DNA of 32,685 nt from an uncultured Microcaldota archaeon (GCA_903892905.1 CAITKI010000025.1:1-32685); one strand, 5' to 3'. Positions 7,735-15,126 are shown, counted from the first letter of the stretch. The notes: generated by a model from the sequence alone, not told the origin. A program made the numbers and translations.

Positions 7735-8367
7735 CTACAGGTCTATGAATTTCACATCTATGCTTTCGCCGATCGTTATTTCCGCCCCGCGCATCTTTTC
7801 CGCAGGCGCGAGCTTGACAACCAAAGTCTCGCCAAGTATTTCCCTGCCCTCATGCTCGTGCACATGCCCGCATATTAGGAGTATGGGGCGGCGCGCCTCC
7901 ACCATTTTCCTCACTGCCTTGCTGCCCACATGCATGCCGTTTCCCACCTCGTCAAAAAGCCCGTATGGCGGCGGGTGGGAAAGCACTATGGAAAAGTCGT
8001 CCACGCCTGCGCGAGCAAGCAGGGAGGCGATTTCCTCCTCGCTGTATTCGGAAGGCGTGCCAAAGGGGGTGGGGTTGGAGCCGCCCAGGCCCACGAGGTT
8101 CCACTCGCCAAGCTTCACTTTTTTCCCATGCACCAGCACGCCCATCTCGCCAAGCTTGGCGATGACGTCGGGCGTGTCCATGTTGCCGTGCACTGCATAG
8201 GTTTTGGGGAAAAGGGAGAGCACTTCCTCTGCGTATGAAACTGGCCCGCGGTTGGTGATGTCGCCGCAAAAAAGCACTGCGTCGTATTTCTGGCGCGAGG
8301 ATATGGCGCGCAGCCTGTCCAGGAGCTCCTCGTCCGCGTGGAGGTCGGAGAGTGCAAGAAGCCGCAT
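7735..8367 (-). CDS. Calcineurin-like metallophosphoesterase (YfcE/MJ0936-like)
   Basis: A 210-residue protein with the full dinuclear metal set of the family: SDLHAD (7-12), CGDITNRG (about 34-41), HGNMD (about 59-63), LSHPPPYG (about 129-136) and GHVHEHEG (about 167-174). These correspond to DxH, GDxxNRG, GNHD/GNMD, H and GHxH. It probably hydrolyses phosphodiesters or phosphomonoesters in the cytoplasm, and the real substrate is unknown. It lies 12 bp after nop5 and 9 bp before the acetyltransferase on the same strand, so it is almost certainly co-transcribed with them. Confidence 0.88.
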   Translation of the reverse strand: MRLLALSDLHADEELLDRLRAISSRQKYDAVLFCGDITNRGPVSYAEEVLSLFPKTYAVHGNMDTPDVIAKLGEMGVLVHGKKVKLGEWNLVGLGGSNPTPFGTPSEYSEEEIASLLARAGVDDFSIVLSHPPPYGLFDEVGNGMHVGSKAVRKMVEARRPILLICGHVHEHEGREILGETLVVKLAPAEKMRGAEITIGESIDVKFIDL

Positions 8368-8379
8368 ATGGATACCCCG

Positions 8380-9219
8380 TCAGTTGCGCCTTTGCTGGAA
8401 ATTCCTGTCCGGGCGGGCGGAGTCCGCAGGGCCTGCCTTTGCCATTATGCGCTTGACCTGCGCATCGAACTGGTCCTTGAGCTTCTCGGCAATGAAATTG
8501 TGCGAGAATGCGTCGGCCTTTGCCGCGATTGCAAGCTTGGCGGCAAGCGCGCGCGAAATCTTTCCGCGCACCTTCTTTGGCGCCATGCCAATCGCAGCGT
8601 GCTGGAAGATAAGGCCGTGCTTGGGCGGGCGGCTGCCGCTCTTGAGGTGCTTGAAAAGCGCCTTCTCCGCGCCGAGCACCTGTATGGTGCTTGCGGGGAA
8701 CATTGCCATCCTCTGAAGGCCGCCTGACTGCGCAACGAGCTTTGCCGCAAGCTCAGGGCCTGCGAGATGGGACATGTTGGGGCAGATTTCGCGGGCGATT
8801 TTCGCCTCGTAAGCCTCGATGTCGTTCCTAAGCGCCCACATTGACTTCACCTGGAGCGCCAGCGAGCGTGCCTGGGAAATATCTTCTTCTGAGAGGACGG
8901 TGCCCATGGAGGCGCGCGCCTTGTCCGCAATGGACTGCGCCTGCGGGCCGAAAACCGGCGTGAGCTTTGCCATGTCGGGCTTCATCCTGTCAATGGCAAG
9001 CACTCCTTCCACGTACTTCGCATTGTCAGGCGTGCGGAATTCCGGGAAGTGCATGCCGTACCATTCTGTGAGCCTCTCGAAAAGCAGGTTGGAGCTCTTG
9101 TTCAACTCGTCCACTGCCGAAACTGATTGTATGAGCAGGTTGTCTCGCGATGAAACCGCAATTGTTACCTTCTTCTTTGCCCTCTTGAAAAACTCGTCGC
9201 GCGATTGCATTGGTGACAT
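8380..9219 (-). CDS. nop5: Nop5 (NOP56/58 homologue), box C/D ribonucleoprotein core
   Basis: A 279-residue scaffold of the archaeal box C/D sRNP that guides 2'-O-methylation. RLTEWYGMHFPE begins the conserved coiled-coil region. The NOP domain has GAEKALFKHLKSGSRPPKHG followed by IFQHAAI, and the tail is basic. ATG 9219 is chosen over the in-frame ATG at 9369, which would run through the promoter and into glyS. GGAG lies 8 bases before 9219. Most archaeal Nop5 proteins are near 400 residues and begin with a ~120-residue fibrillarin-binding domain. Here the protein starts almost at the coiled coil, so that domain is short or missing. Fibrillarin is not adjacent. Confidence 0.88.
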   Translation of the reverse strand: MSPMQSRDEFFKRAKKKVTIAVSSRDNLLIQSVSAVDELNKSSNLLFERLTEWYGMHFPEFRTPDNAKYVEGVLAIDRMKPDMAKLTPVFGPQAQSIADKARASMGTVLSEEDISQARSLALQVKSMWALRNDIEAYEAKIAREICPNMSHLAGPELAAKLVAQSGGLQRMAMFPASTIQVLGAEKALFKHLKSGSRPPKHGLIFQHAAIGMAPKKVRGKISRALAAKLAIAAKADAFSHNFIAEKLKDQFDAQVKRIMAKAGPADSARPDRNFQQRRN

Positions 9220-9263
9220 GTTACCATCTCCTATATTTCGCTCCCGAGGTATTATCCTCAAAA

Positions 9264-9272
9264 CGTTTATAG
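9264..9272. promoter_or_regulatory. Shared divergent TATA element for nop5 and glyS
   Basis: CGTTTATAG on the plus strand lies about 28 bp before the glyS ATG at 9296. Its complement CTATAAACG serves nop5 with a predicted ~24-nt leader carrying GGAG. One AT core apparently drives both directions: glyS leaderless, nop5 with a ribosome-binding site. Confidence 0.5.
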
Positions 9273-9295
9273 AGCTTCGCGGCAAGAAAAGTACC

Positions 9296-10822
9296 ATGAA
9301 AAGCAAGGAACCATCATTCCCGAAAGCGGAGAGGCTCATCGACGTTGCCATCAGGCGCTCATTCATCATGCCATCAGCGGAGATATACGGCGCCCCGGCA
9401 GGCTTTTACGATTACGGGCCAGTGGGCTGCGCCATCAAGCGCAGGCTTGAAAACCTCTGGAGAAGCGAAATGCTGCAGAAGGAGGGCTTCCACGAGATTG
9501 AGACATCCATGATACTGCCGGAGGCAGTGCTCAAGGCATCAGGGCATGCCGAGAACTTTTCCGACCCCATAGTTTCCTGCAAGAAGTGCAACGCGCGCTT
9601 CCGGGCAGACCATCTACTTTCCGAGAACCCGGCATTTGCAGCGTCAGGGGCAAAGGCAGAGGGCATGCAGGACGCTGAGCTTACTGATGCTATTAGAAAA
9701 TACAAAGTTGCATGCCCGAACGACAAGGGAGAGCTTACTGAGGTGGCGCGCTTCAACATGATGTTCAAGACGGCAATCGGCGCAGGCGACGAGAGAGTGG
9801 CATACTGCCGCCCTGAGACTGCGCAGGGAATTTTCCTTGATTTTGCAAGGATTGTAAGGAATTACGGAAGCCGCCTTCCAATAGGCATTGGGCAGGTGGG
9901 CCGCTCGTTCAGGAACGAAATCTCCCCTCGCCAGGGCATCATCCGCATGCGCGAGTTTTCCCAGATGGAGCTTGAGTATTTCTTCAACCCGGAAAAGCAG
10001 TCGCACGCGGGATTCACAGGGATTTCAGGCGAGAAGCTTGTGTTTGAGCTGGAAGATGGCAAGGTGGAGGAGCGCACGCTGGCGCAGGCGCTATCCGATG
10101 GCATTGTGCCAAATGAGATAATGGCGTATTTCCTTTGGAAGCAGGAAAGGATTTACCTTGCATCAGGAATACCTCGGGGGAAATTCCGCTTCAGGAAAAT
10201 CCCTGCAAACGACACCCCGCACTATTCGCGCGGCAACATCGACCTCGTGGTGGACACTTCATACGGCTGGATTGAAACGACAGGCACGGCCTATCGCACT
10301 GATTATGACTTGTCCTCGCACGCAAAAGCTTCGGGCGCAGACCTGTCTGTTTTTGTCGAGGAAGAGAAGAAGAAAGTGGTGCCCCACGTGGTGGAGCCCT
10401 CCATGGGAGTGGACAGGATGTTCTGGTGCGTGCTGGAGCACTGCTTCATGGAGAAAACGCCTGAGAAGGATTGGGAGTGGTTCAACTTCCCGCCTGCAAT
10501 CGCGCCATACCACGCCTGGATTTTCCCGCTCATGAGGAAGGACGGCATGGAGGAAAAGGCGCGCGAGGTGGAGTCGCTCCTTCGCGAGTCAGGGCTTATA
10601 GTATATTGCCAGGAGTCAGGCAGCATCGGCAAGCGCTACGCGCGCGCGGACGAGATAGGCGTGCCCTACTGCGTCACAGTGGATTATGACACTCTGAAAG
10701 ACGGCACGGTGACGCTGCGCTTCAGGAACGACGGCAAGCAGGTGCGCCTTGCCATAGGCGAGCTTGCGGAAAAAATAGCTTCTTTTGTGAAAGAAGGCAA
10801 GGTCGCATTGGACCTTGCCTGA
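9296..10822 (+). CDS. glyS: Glycyl-tRNA synthetase (class II, archaeal/eukaryotic type)
   Basis: Charges tRNA-Gly. 508 residues. The N-terminus AERLIDVAIRRSFIMPSAEIYG is followed by GFYDYGPVGCAIKRR, standard for the dimeric alpha2 GlyRS. A CKKC pair near 85-90 is part of the zinc-type insertion. RPETAQGIFLDF is in the motif 2 region, with FRNEISPRQG after it. PSMGVDRMFW is motif 3, and the C-terminal anticodon-binding domain begins near FPPAIAPYHAW. The frame is open upstream to 8819, but that stretch is antisense to nop5. ATG 9296 matches family N-termini and sits ~28 bp from the TATA box. Confidence 0.95.
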   Translation: MKSKEPSFPKAERLIDVAIRRSFIMPSAEIYGAPAGFYDYGPVGCAIKRRLENLWRSEMLQKEGFHEIETSMILPEAVLKASGHAENFSDPIVSCKKCNARFRADHLLSENPAFAASGAKAEGMQDAELTDAIRKYKVACPNDKGELTEVARFNMMFKTAIGAGDERVAYCRPETAQGIFLDFARIVRNYGSRLPIGIGQVGRSFRNEISPRQGIIRMREFSQMELEYFFNPEKQSHAGFTGISGEKLVFELEDGKVEERTLAQALSDGIVPNEIMAYFLWKQERIYLASGIPRGKFRFRKIPANDTPHYSRGNIDLVVDTSYGWIETTGTAYRTDYDLSSHAKASGADLSVFVEEEKKKVVPHVVEPSMGVDRMFWCVLEHCFMEKTPEKDWEWFNFPPAIAPYHAWIFPLMRKDGMEEKAREVESLLRESGLIVYCQESGSIGKRYARADEIGVPYCVTVDYDTLKDGTVTLRFRNDGKQVRLAIGELAEKIASFVKEGKVALDLA

Positions 10823-10839
10823 ATTTGGCAAAGCCAAAT
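10823..10839. terminator. Hairpin directly after glyS
   Basis: ATTTGGC-AAA-GCCAAAT is a perfect 7-bp stem starting at the base after the glyS stop codon. There is no T-tract on the plus strand, so it may act as a 3'-end stabiliser rather than a true terminator. A second weaker repeat (GATAG...CTATC) lies around 10858-10875, between the two convergent genes. Confidence 0.4.
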
Positions 10840-10875
10840 CAGAAGGGAAAGTGACAGGATAGGTATGCCCCCTAT

Positions 10876-11211
10876 CTACGTGCCGTCGCAGGAGATTGTC
10901 CCGGCGTCAGCGTAGATCATCTGCAGCACGGGCTGCGCCACCACCACTATGAGGATGGCTATGAGCGCGCCTGTGAGGCAGGCTGTCGCCCAGACATTTG
11001 CGCGCGCCCTCGTCTCTGCGCCGAGTATCTGCCCTGCGGCATAGATTACCCCGGCAAGCACCAGCATCATCATTGCCACTACGGGGAGCATGGACTTCAG
11101 GCTGATGCAGAGCTGCGAAACCGCGTTCTGCACCGAGTAGAGCATGCTGGTCGCGGAGAAAAGCACGGCTATAGACGCAAGGAGCGCGAATGCGATGATT
11201 TTGAACCTCAT
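10876..11211 (-). CDS. Small membrane protein, VirB2/TrbC-pilin-like
   Basis: A 111-residue protein with a signal-like first hydrophobic stretch (about 5-25), then two strong transmembrane segments (about 43-62 and 77-97) joined by a short polar loop GAETRARAN. This signal + two-helix layout with a short charged turn is that of VirB2/TrbC-type pilin subunits. No conserved motif proves it, and no ATPase or other secretion genes are nearby. AAGGTG about 5 bases before the ATG supports the start. It could equally be an unrelated small membrane protein. The gene is real by start signal and hydrophobic pattern. Confidence 0.6.
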   Translation of the reverse strand: MRFKIIAFALLASIAVLFSATSMLYSVQNAVSQLCISLKSMLPVVAMMMLVLAGVIYAAGQILGAETRARANVWATACLTGALIAILIVVVAQPVLQMIYADAGTISCDGT

Positions 11212-11246
11212 AAATGCACCTTCTAATCCCGTTAGACAGGGAAAGG

Positions 11247-11333
11247 AATAAAAACAAGCGCCGGAAGCGCCCGCCCCCTCGTTTCCCCTGATGGCTTGAT
11301 AATGCAGGTATGCCTAATAGTGTTTATAAATGT
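11247..11333 (-). promoter_or_regulatory. Candidate promoters of the VirB2-like gene
   Basis: Two minus-strand TATA-like elements precede the ATG at 11211. CATTTATAAAC (11323-11333) would give a leader of about 90 nt. A weaker TTTTTATTCC (about 11247-11256) would give a leader of about 15 nt. The sequence does not decide between them. Confidence 0.35.
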
Positions 11334-11373
11334 ATCCACGTGTTTTGCTTCCGCTAGGGGAACTGAAAAAATA

Positions 11374-11505
11374 CGCCGGGGGGGAGATTGACAGCCGCAG
11401 GCTGGCAAATTTTTGGCGCCAGCCAAAAGCTTTTGAACTCCCGAGTAGGTTTCCCCACAACAGGTTAGCAACCTGCCGCACTGGACCGGGCTATGCGACC
11501 CCAGC
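11374..11505 (-). tRNA. tRNA-Ser (anticodon GCT) with a probable T-loop intron
   Basis: Read on the minus strand, GCTGGGG (acceptor) pairs with CCCCGGC, and G73 is the archaeal serine discriminator. The D-arm is GCA/TGC with loop TAGCCCGGTCCAG. The anticodon arm is GCAGG-TTGCTAA-CCTGT. The long variable arm is GTGGG-GAAA-CCTAC, which makes it class II. The T-arm halves GGGAG+TTCAA and AT+CTCCC are separated by about 44 nt (11389-11432). Removing that insert gives a perfect TTCAAAT loop and an 88-nt tRNA. A TATA element (11538-11549) lies ~35 bp upstream and a run of six T follows the gene immediately. The exact splice points are ambiguous by one or two bases. Confidence 0.88.
11389..11432 (-). 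other. Putative 44-nt tRNA intron in the T-loop
   Basis: This insert interrupts the T-loop of tRNA-Ser between about positions 58 and 59. It contains GGCTGGC/GCCAGCC, a perfect 7-bp stem with an 11-nt loop. The alternative stem TTTTGGC/GCCAAAA has a 4-nt loop. Next to the first stem, AGCT can pair with GGCT across 3-nt gaps (TTT and TGC). This is close to, but not clearly, a bulge-helix-bulge. Archaeal tRNA introns at non-canonical sites, including the T-arm, are known. Confidence 0.72.
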
Positions 11506-11537
11506 ATATTGATGCTGCCCTTTTAGGATGAAAGCAG

Positions 11538-11549
11538 GCTTTTATTCCT
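11538..11549. promoter_or_regulatory. Divergent TATA element for tRNA-Ser and the zinc-ribbon/YIP1 operon
   Basis: GGCTTTTATTCC on the plus strand reads GGAATAAAAGCC on the minus strand. The minus reading predicts a start about 12 nt before tRNA-Ser. The plus reading predicts a start about 26 nt before the zinc-ribbon ATG at 11595. Confidence 0.45.
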
Positions 11550-11594
11550 TTGCCGAATAATAAGCGAAAGACGGCAAGACCGGAAGGTGTGAAA

Positions 11595-11732
11595 ATGTAC
11601 AACAATTACCTCTCATGCGAAGTTTGCGGCGCTGAGCTCACGCGCGTCACCCAGAAGCAGAAGCTGGACGGCGCAGGCTACACGCACAACTACTGCGCGA
11701 AATGCTATTCCGAGAAATACCCCGGCAAGTAA
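11595..11732 (+). CDS. Small zinc-ribbon protein
   Basis: A 45-residue protein with two CxxC knuckles, CEVC near residue 8 and CAKC near residue 36. This is the layout of a one-domain zinc ribbon. An in-frame start at 11550 exists, but ATG 11595 has AAGGTG 7 bases upstream and begins just before the first knuckle. It is followed 12 bp later by the first YIP1-like gene, so it is the first gene of that operon. Such small ribbons may bind nucleic acid or partner proteins; no specific role is visible. Confidence 0.75.
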   Translation: MYNNYLSCEVCGAELTRVTQKQKLDGAGYTHNYCAKCYSEKYPGK

Positions 11733-11744
11733 AGAGGACTTTTT

Positions 11745-12542
11745 ATGGGAAAGAAGGCAACCCCCCGCACCAAAGCGCCAGATGGCCCTAAAGGCGCGGA
11801 CGGGTGGATGGGAAGAATCTACCGCTTTGCAGAAAAGTTCGAAAAAACCGCGAATGCCGCTGCAGCTCCCCTGCCTTCGCCGAGGATAAGGCTCTGGCTT
11901 GCCGGCTTTTTCCACCCGGAGGAGACATATGAAAAGGTGGAGAAGGATGCCTCCCTTGCCAAGATAGTCGTGAACCTCCTTATCTTTTACTTCGCATATT
12001 CCCTGATATTCTTCCTGTTCATGCTTGCGCTTACCTCCAGCCTCCCGGCCGATGATCTGCTTTCCATGGGGCTGAAGAAAAATCCCGACCTTGCCCAAAT
12101 CGCGATAGGCTCCCTGGTCGCAGGCCCGTTTGTAAGCGCTTTTTTTGCGCTGGCGGCGTTTGCAGTCGTCTTCGTGCCTGCGCGCGTCCTCGGAGGGAAG
12201 GGAACCTATGTCAAGCAGTCGCATTCGATGGCCCTTGTGCTTTGCGGCAGCAACACGCTGCTCCTCGCGTTGGTGTGCATTGCATTTGCCATTTTCCTGC
12301 CATCTTTCATTTTGCGCGACTCGGCATTTGTCGGGACGATAGTCTCGCTCCTGACGTTGCTTGCAAACGTGCCTGTGCTGCTGCTTTGCCTGGCGATATT
12401 CCTGTATACTGCGTATGCGTATTATCTCGTGGTGAGAAAAGCCCACGGCCTTTCGGCTGTGCGCTCGGCAATATCGATTGTGATTGCTGCGGCGATTGTG
12501 GTGCTGGCTGACGCGTTGGTCACCAGCATAATGGGAGGATAA
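11745..12542 (+). CDS. YIP1-family-like membrane protein, paralogue 1
   Basis: A 265-residue protein with a polar, basic N-terminal ~50 residues, then FFHPEETYEKVEKDASL and five hydrophobic segments. The FxxPxxxFxxi..d..l start and the later ARVLGGKGTYVKQSHSMALV loop before a helix match the general pattern of YIP1/YIP1-like domain proteins (multi-pass membrane proteins of unclear role in prokaryotes). AGAGG precedes the ATG. The next gene is a clear paralogue that starts about 28 bp downstream. No enzymatic residues are apparent. Confidence 0.7.
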   Translation: MGKKATPRTKAPDGPKGADGWMGRIYRFAEKFEKTANAAAAPLPSPRIRLWLAGFFHPEETYEKVEKDASLAKIVVNLLIFYFAYSLIFFLFMLALTSSLPADDLLSMGLKKNPDLAQIAIGSLVAGPFVSAFFALAAFAVVFVPARVLGGKGTYVKQSHSMALVLCGSNTLLLALVCIAFAIFLPSFILRDSAFVGTIVSLLTLLANVPVLLLCLAIFLYTAYAYYLVVRKAHGLSAVRSAISIVIAAAIVVLADALVTSIMGG

Positions 12543-12570
12543 AGAGATAAGGAAAATGAGAGGTGTTTTG

Positions 12571-13311
12571 ATGGCTGTGAAAAAGAAGGCGAATGTTGCC
12601 AAGCAGGCAGTGCCTGCCAAGGCTGCGGATGATAAGACGCTTGCGCAGGTCGAGGAATGCGCGATGGGCGCTGCCAAGTCGCTTGGCATGCCGCAGTTCC
12701 CCGCATGGGTGACCGCGTACTTCCACCCGTACCAGGCGTATGGGAAGGAAAAGAAAAACTCGGAGCTGGGGAAGGCGGTGAGCACGTTCGCGCTTATCGG
12801 GCTTGTGGAGGCCGTGGCCACCATAATCATGATGGCCCTTGTGCTTGCATTTGCGCTGCCGATTGTCGGGATCCCATTCACCATCGTAGGCGCAATCATA
12901 ATGCTGATTGCATACCCGATCACAAGTGTGATTGGCGGTTTTGTGGTGTCCTGCCTGTACTTCGTCCTGGCAAAGGTGCTGGGGGGCAAGGGCAGCTTCA
13001 TGGAGCAGACGTATTGCATGGCGCTTGTGAGCGGAGGAGTGGTGCTGATGATGGCGCCGTTCAACATCCTGCAGGCAATCCCGATAATCGGCGGGATATT
13101 CGGCCTTGCCGGGCTTGTGGTGGCGCTTTACGGGATAATCAGCCAGTACCGCATGATACGCGCGGTGCACAGTTTGTCGCAGCTGCGCGCAATCGTGGTG
13201 CTGGTGGTGCCCGCGCTTTTGATAATTGCGCTGATATTCCTCGTGATAGGGGTGGCGACAATTGCGGCGATAGGGGCATATGGGAGCGGCGTGCCTGTGC
13301 CGCTGCAGTGA
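12571..13311 (+). CDS. YIP1-family-like membrane protein, paralogue 2
   Basis: A 246-residue membrane protein. Shared landmarks with the preceding gene are YFHPYQAYGKEKKNSELGKA (its FFHPEETYEK region) and AKVLGGKGSFMEQTYCMALV (its ARVLGGKG loop). Five hydrophobic helices follow the same order, so the pair arose by tandem duplication. An ATG at 12556 lies in frame, but its own downstream AGAGGTG acts as the ribosome-binding site for ATG 12571, which I prefer. A long T-rich tract follows the stop codon and probably ends the operon. Confidence 0.7.
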   Translation: MAVKKKANVAKQAVPAKAADDKTLAQVEECAMGAAKSLGMPQFPAWVTAYFHPYQAYGKEKKNSELGKAVSTFALIGLVEAVATIIMMALVLAFALPIVGIPFTIVGAIIMLIAYPITSVIGGFVVSCLYFVLAKVLGGKGSFMEQTYCMALVSGGVVLMMAPFNILQAIPIIGGIFGLAGLVVALYGIISQYRMIRAVHSLSQLRAIVVLVVPALLIIALIFLVIGVATIAAIGAYGSGVPVPLQ

Positions 13312-13312
13312 G

Positions 13313-13356
13313 TTTTTTCCTTTTTTATTTTTCTTCTTTTTTCCTTTTTCTTATCA
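13313..13356 (+). terminator. T-rich terminator of the YIP1 operon
   Basis: Several runs of four to six T interrupted by C or A begin 2 bp after the stop codon. Archaeal RNA polymerase terminates on such tracts without a hairpin. Confidence 0.6.
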
Positions 13357-13388
13357 AAAAATAGCGGCAGCTAGGGAAAATAAATTAT

Positions 13389-13523
13389 GGCAGGACCTTC
13401 AACTGCCAGAGCAGTTGGAGGGAGCTGCCATCGTGAACACGATGGCACCGCAATGTCTGACCGTGCCCTTATCTTATCCTGATGGCACGCCCAGCGCGCT
13501 TGCGCTGGGTTCGTCAGACATTG
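13389..13523. ncRNA. Structured region abutting the SRP RNA 3' end (three stem elements)
   Basis: Three strong inverted repeats lie in tandem. CTTCAACTGC/GCAGTTGGAG (13397-13420) has a CAGA loop, flanked by GGCAG/CTGCC. TGCCATCGT/ACGATGGCA (13426-13447). CAATGTCTGAC/GTCAGACATTG (13451-13523, 11 bp perfect) encloses two further hairpins, CGTGCC/GGCACG (13462-13489) and CCCAGCGC/GCGCTGGG (13490-13509), forming a three-way junction of 73 nt. It begins at the base after the SRP RNA closing stem. No reading frame explains it. It could be a trailer of the SRP transcript, a separate small RNA or an inverted-repeat element. I do not recognise a family. Confidence 0.5.
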
Positions 13524-13789
13524 TGGCAGGATTTCCGGCGGGCCTTGATAGGAACAGCCAGTGTCCGCACCGCTGCTCAGTCTTGTATCTTCCCAGCACG
13601 GGACAGAATGCGTAGGGCTGCTCCTTCCGGCCTGACCCGATTGGCACTATGAACCGTCCGGAAAGGCAAAACGTCGACGCTTAAGGCACGGGCTTAACCG
13701 CCCCTTGTCAAAACATCACCGGACATTCGGCTTCGCCAAAGGGGATTTGCGATGAGGGAGGCCCCTACTCTCCCAGCCTATCCTGCCGC
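13524..13789 (-). ncRNA. ffs: Signal recognition particle RNA (7S/SRP RNA)
   Basis: On the minus strand GGGTCAGGCCGGAAGGAGCA, followed by GCCC, is the helix 8 SRP54-binding hairpin with its GGAA tetraloop and the AGCAG internal-loop strand. The ends close by GGCAGGAT (13787-13780) pairing with ATCCTGCC (13532-13525), the archaeal helix 1. The 5' part (GGGAG...CTCCC, then GGCGAAGCC) fits the Alu domain, and the length of ~266 nt is near the archaeal norm. A TATA element TAATATTATATAC lies ~25-35 bp before the 5' end. It is transcribed in the same direction as aRF1 but from its own promoter. Confidence 0.88.
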
Positions 13790-13811
13790 ATTTTTCCTGA
13801 AAGAAGGAGTA

Positions 13812-13825
13812 TATAATATTACCTA
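13812..13825 (-). promoter_or_regulatory. TATA box for SRP RNA
   Basis: The minus strand reads GTAATATTATATAC, 22-36 bp before the inferred SRP RNA start. It is one of the strongest TATA elements in the window, as expected for an abundant RNA. Confidence 0.6.
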
Positions 13826-13846
13826 TGCTGGGAAGCTGCGCGCCCG

Positions 13847-15052
13847 CTACCTGTACCTAAGAAAAGCACCTATTCCATAGAAGCTGCCGAGGAACTGCGC
13901 GCCCTCCGCAGTGTCCGGCGAGACTACGAAGATGTCGATTCCCTGCGAGTCTGCAAGCGTGATGAGGTCGTCCACGAGGGAGATTTCAGACTCCACCTTC
14001 ACCGTGCCGCCTATTGCCTTTATCTTCTCCTGCAAGTCGAAGGGGTTTTTCGAGGTGACATACTGCGCCTCGCCCGTGGTGGTGTCCACGAGCTTTGCGC
14101 GCTTGTAGGTGATGCCCTCTGAGATGAGAAGCTTGTTCGCCTGCTTGCTCTCAAGCGCGGCTCGCACCTCGTTCTCGCCGTAGGTGGCAAGCCCGCCTGC
14201 CACGACCTCTTTTATGAACCTCTCGATTATCACGCGCTCCTGTATGGCTTGCTGCTCCGAGAGGATGTCGGTGGACTTTGCCATCACCTCGCGCACTCCG
14301 TACTCGTCGGTGTAGCCAGTGTCCACAACCCCAAGGATTTTGATTTGGTAGTTGAACGGCGACATCTTGTAAAAGTCGTCCTTTGCAGGCCCTGGCCCGC
14401 CAATGATGACACCCTTGACGCTGTTGACAAAGTACTTGTCCATGTATTCGCCAATGCGCTTGTAGTAAAGCTCGATGGATTCCTCGATAAGCCTTTCATA
14501 CCTGCGCGCCGACTGCCCGCCTTTCCTTATCTTTGCGTGCGCGGTGGAATTCAGCCTGTGCAATATCCTTGTGTTGGTGCCGCGAAGCTCTGCAAGCGTG
14601 CACTCCCTGCCGTCAAGCACTACAAGCCCGTAGGAGTCCGTGACCTCAAGCGTGCGCTCAAGCGGCTCGAGGAAGAAGCGCGAGTCGCAGCGGTAAATCT
14701 GCACCATGACAGGCTCGGGCGGGTAGATTGTGAAAAGCTCGATGTCCACCTTGGCAGGGTTGTTGGAAACGTTTCCGCAGAAAATGGCAACTCCTGATTG
14801 CGGAGCCACGTTTCCATAGCTTTTGAGGTGGTGCAGAATCCTCTCCAGTGCGTCCACGACGTTCTTCCTCGTGCTTTTGCTCTTGATGTTCGTCGCCTGC
14901 CCGGCCTCTCCGCGCAATTTGTTCGAGGTCTCGTGTATGGCTTGGCCTGAGGGAATGTACACCGAGATGAGCTCGGTGCCGCTTCCTTTCATGGTCTTCA
15001 GGTGCGCGAGCTGCTTTTTCAGCTCGTACTTCAGCTTTGTCTTTTCTTCCAT
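13847..15052 (-). CDS. prf1: Peptide chain release factor aRF1
   Basis: Recognises all three stop codons and releases the finished peptide. A 401-residue protein with all signature motifs: NIKS (55-58) and YRCDSRF (120-126) in the stop-codon-reading N domain, and GGQ (178-180) in the peptidyl-transfer domain. The C-terminal domain with ILGVVDTGYTDEYGVREV and DIFVVSPDTAEGAQF is the aRF3/ABCE1-binding part. GAGGAAG precedes the ATG. It lies between SRP RNA and the carbonic-anhydrase-like gene on the same strand; the gap after the latter is 74 bp. Confidence 0.96.
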   Translation of the reverse strand: MEEKTKLKYELKKQLAHLKTMKGSGTELISVYIPSGQAIHETSNKLRGEAGQATNIKSKSTRKNVVDALERILHHLKSYGNVAPQSGVAIFCGNVSNNPAKVDIELFTIYPPEPVMVQIYRCDSRFFLEPLERTLEVTDSYGLVVLDGRECTLAELRGTNTRILHRLNSTAHAKIRKGGQSARRYERLIEESIELYYKRIGEYMDKYFVNSVKGVIIGGPGPAKDDFYKMSPFNYQIKILGVVDTGYTDEYGVREVMAKSTDILSEQQAIQERVIIERFIKEVVAGGLATYGENEVRAALESKQANKLLISEGITYKRAKLVDTTTGEAQYVTSKNPFDLQEKIKAIGGTVKVESEISLVDDLITLADSQGIDIFVVSPDTAEGAQFLGSFYGIGAFLRYR

Positions 15053-15126
15053 AGCAACTTCCTCGTGCTTACGGAGATTAGGCTAGGTCGGAATGGGAAT
15101 AAAAAGGGGCGGGTGCCCCATGCAGG

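Noticed and set aside
11613-13067. 484-codon open frame on the minus strand opposite the two YIP1-like genes
   Set aside because: It is antisense to two membrane proteins whose hydrophobic pattern and ribosome-binding sites are clear. Its translation is rich in His, Arg and Cys without any domain, typical of a shadow frame in GC-rich DNA.
13397-13429. Box H/ACA guide RNA
   Set aside because: A GGCAG/CTGCC stem with an internal pocket is present. However, no ACA follows at the right place (ATA on the minus strand) and no kink-turn or k-loop is visible in the short upper stem.
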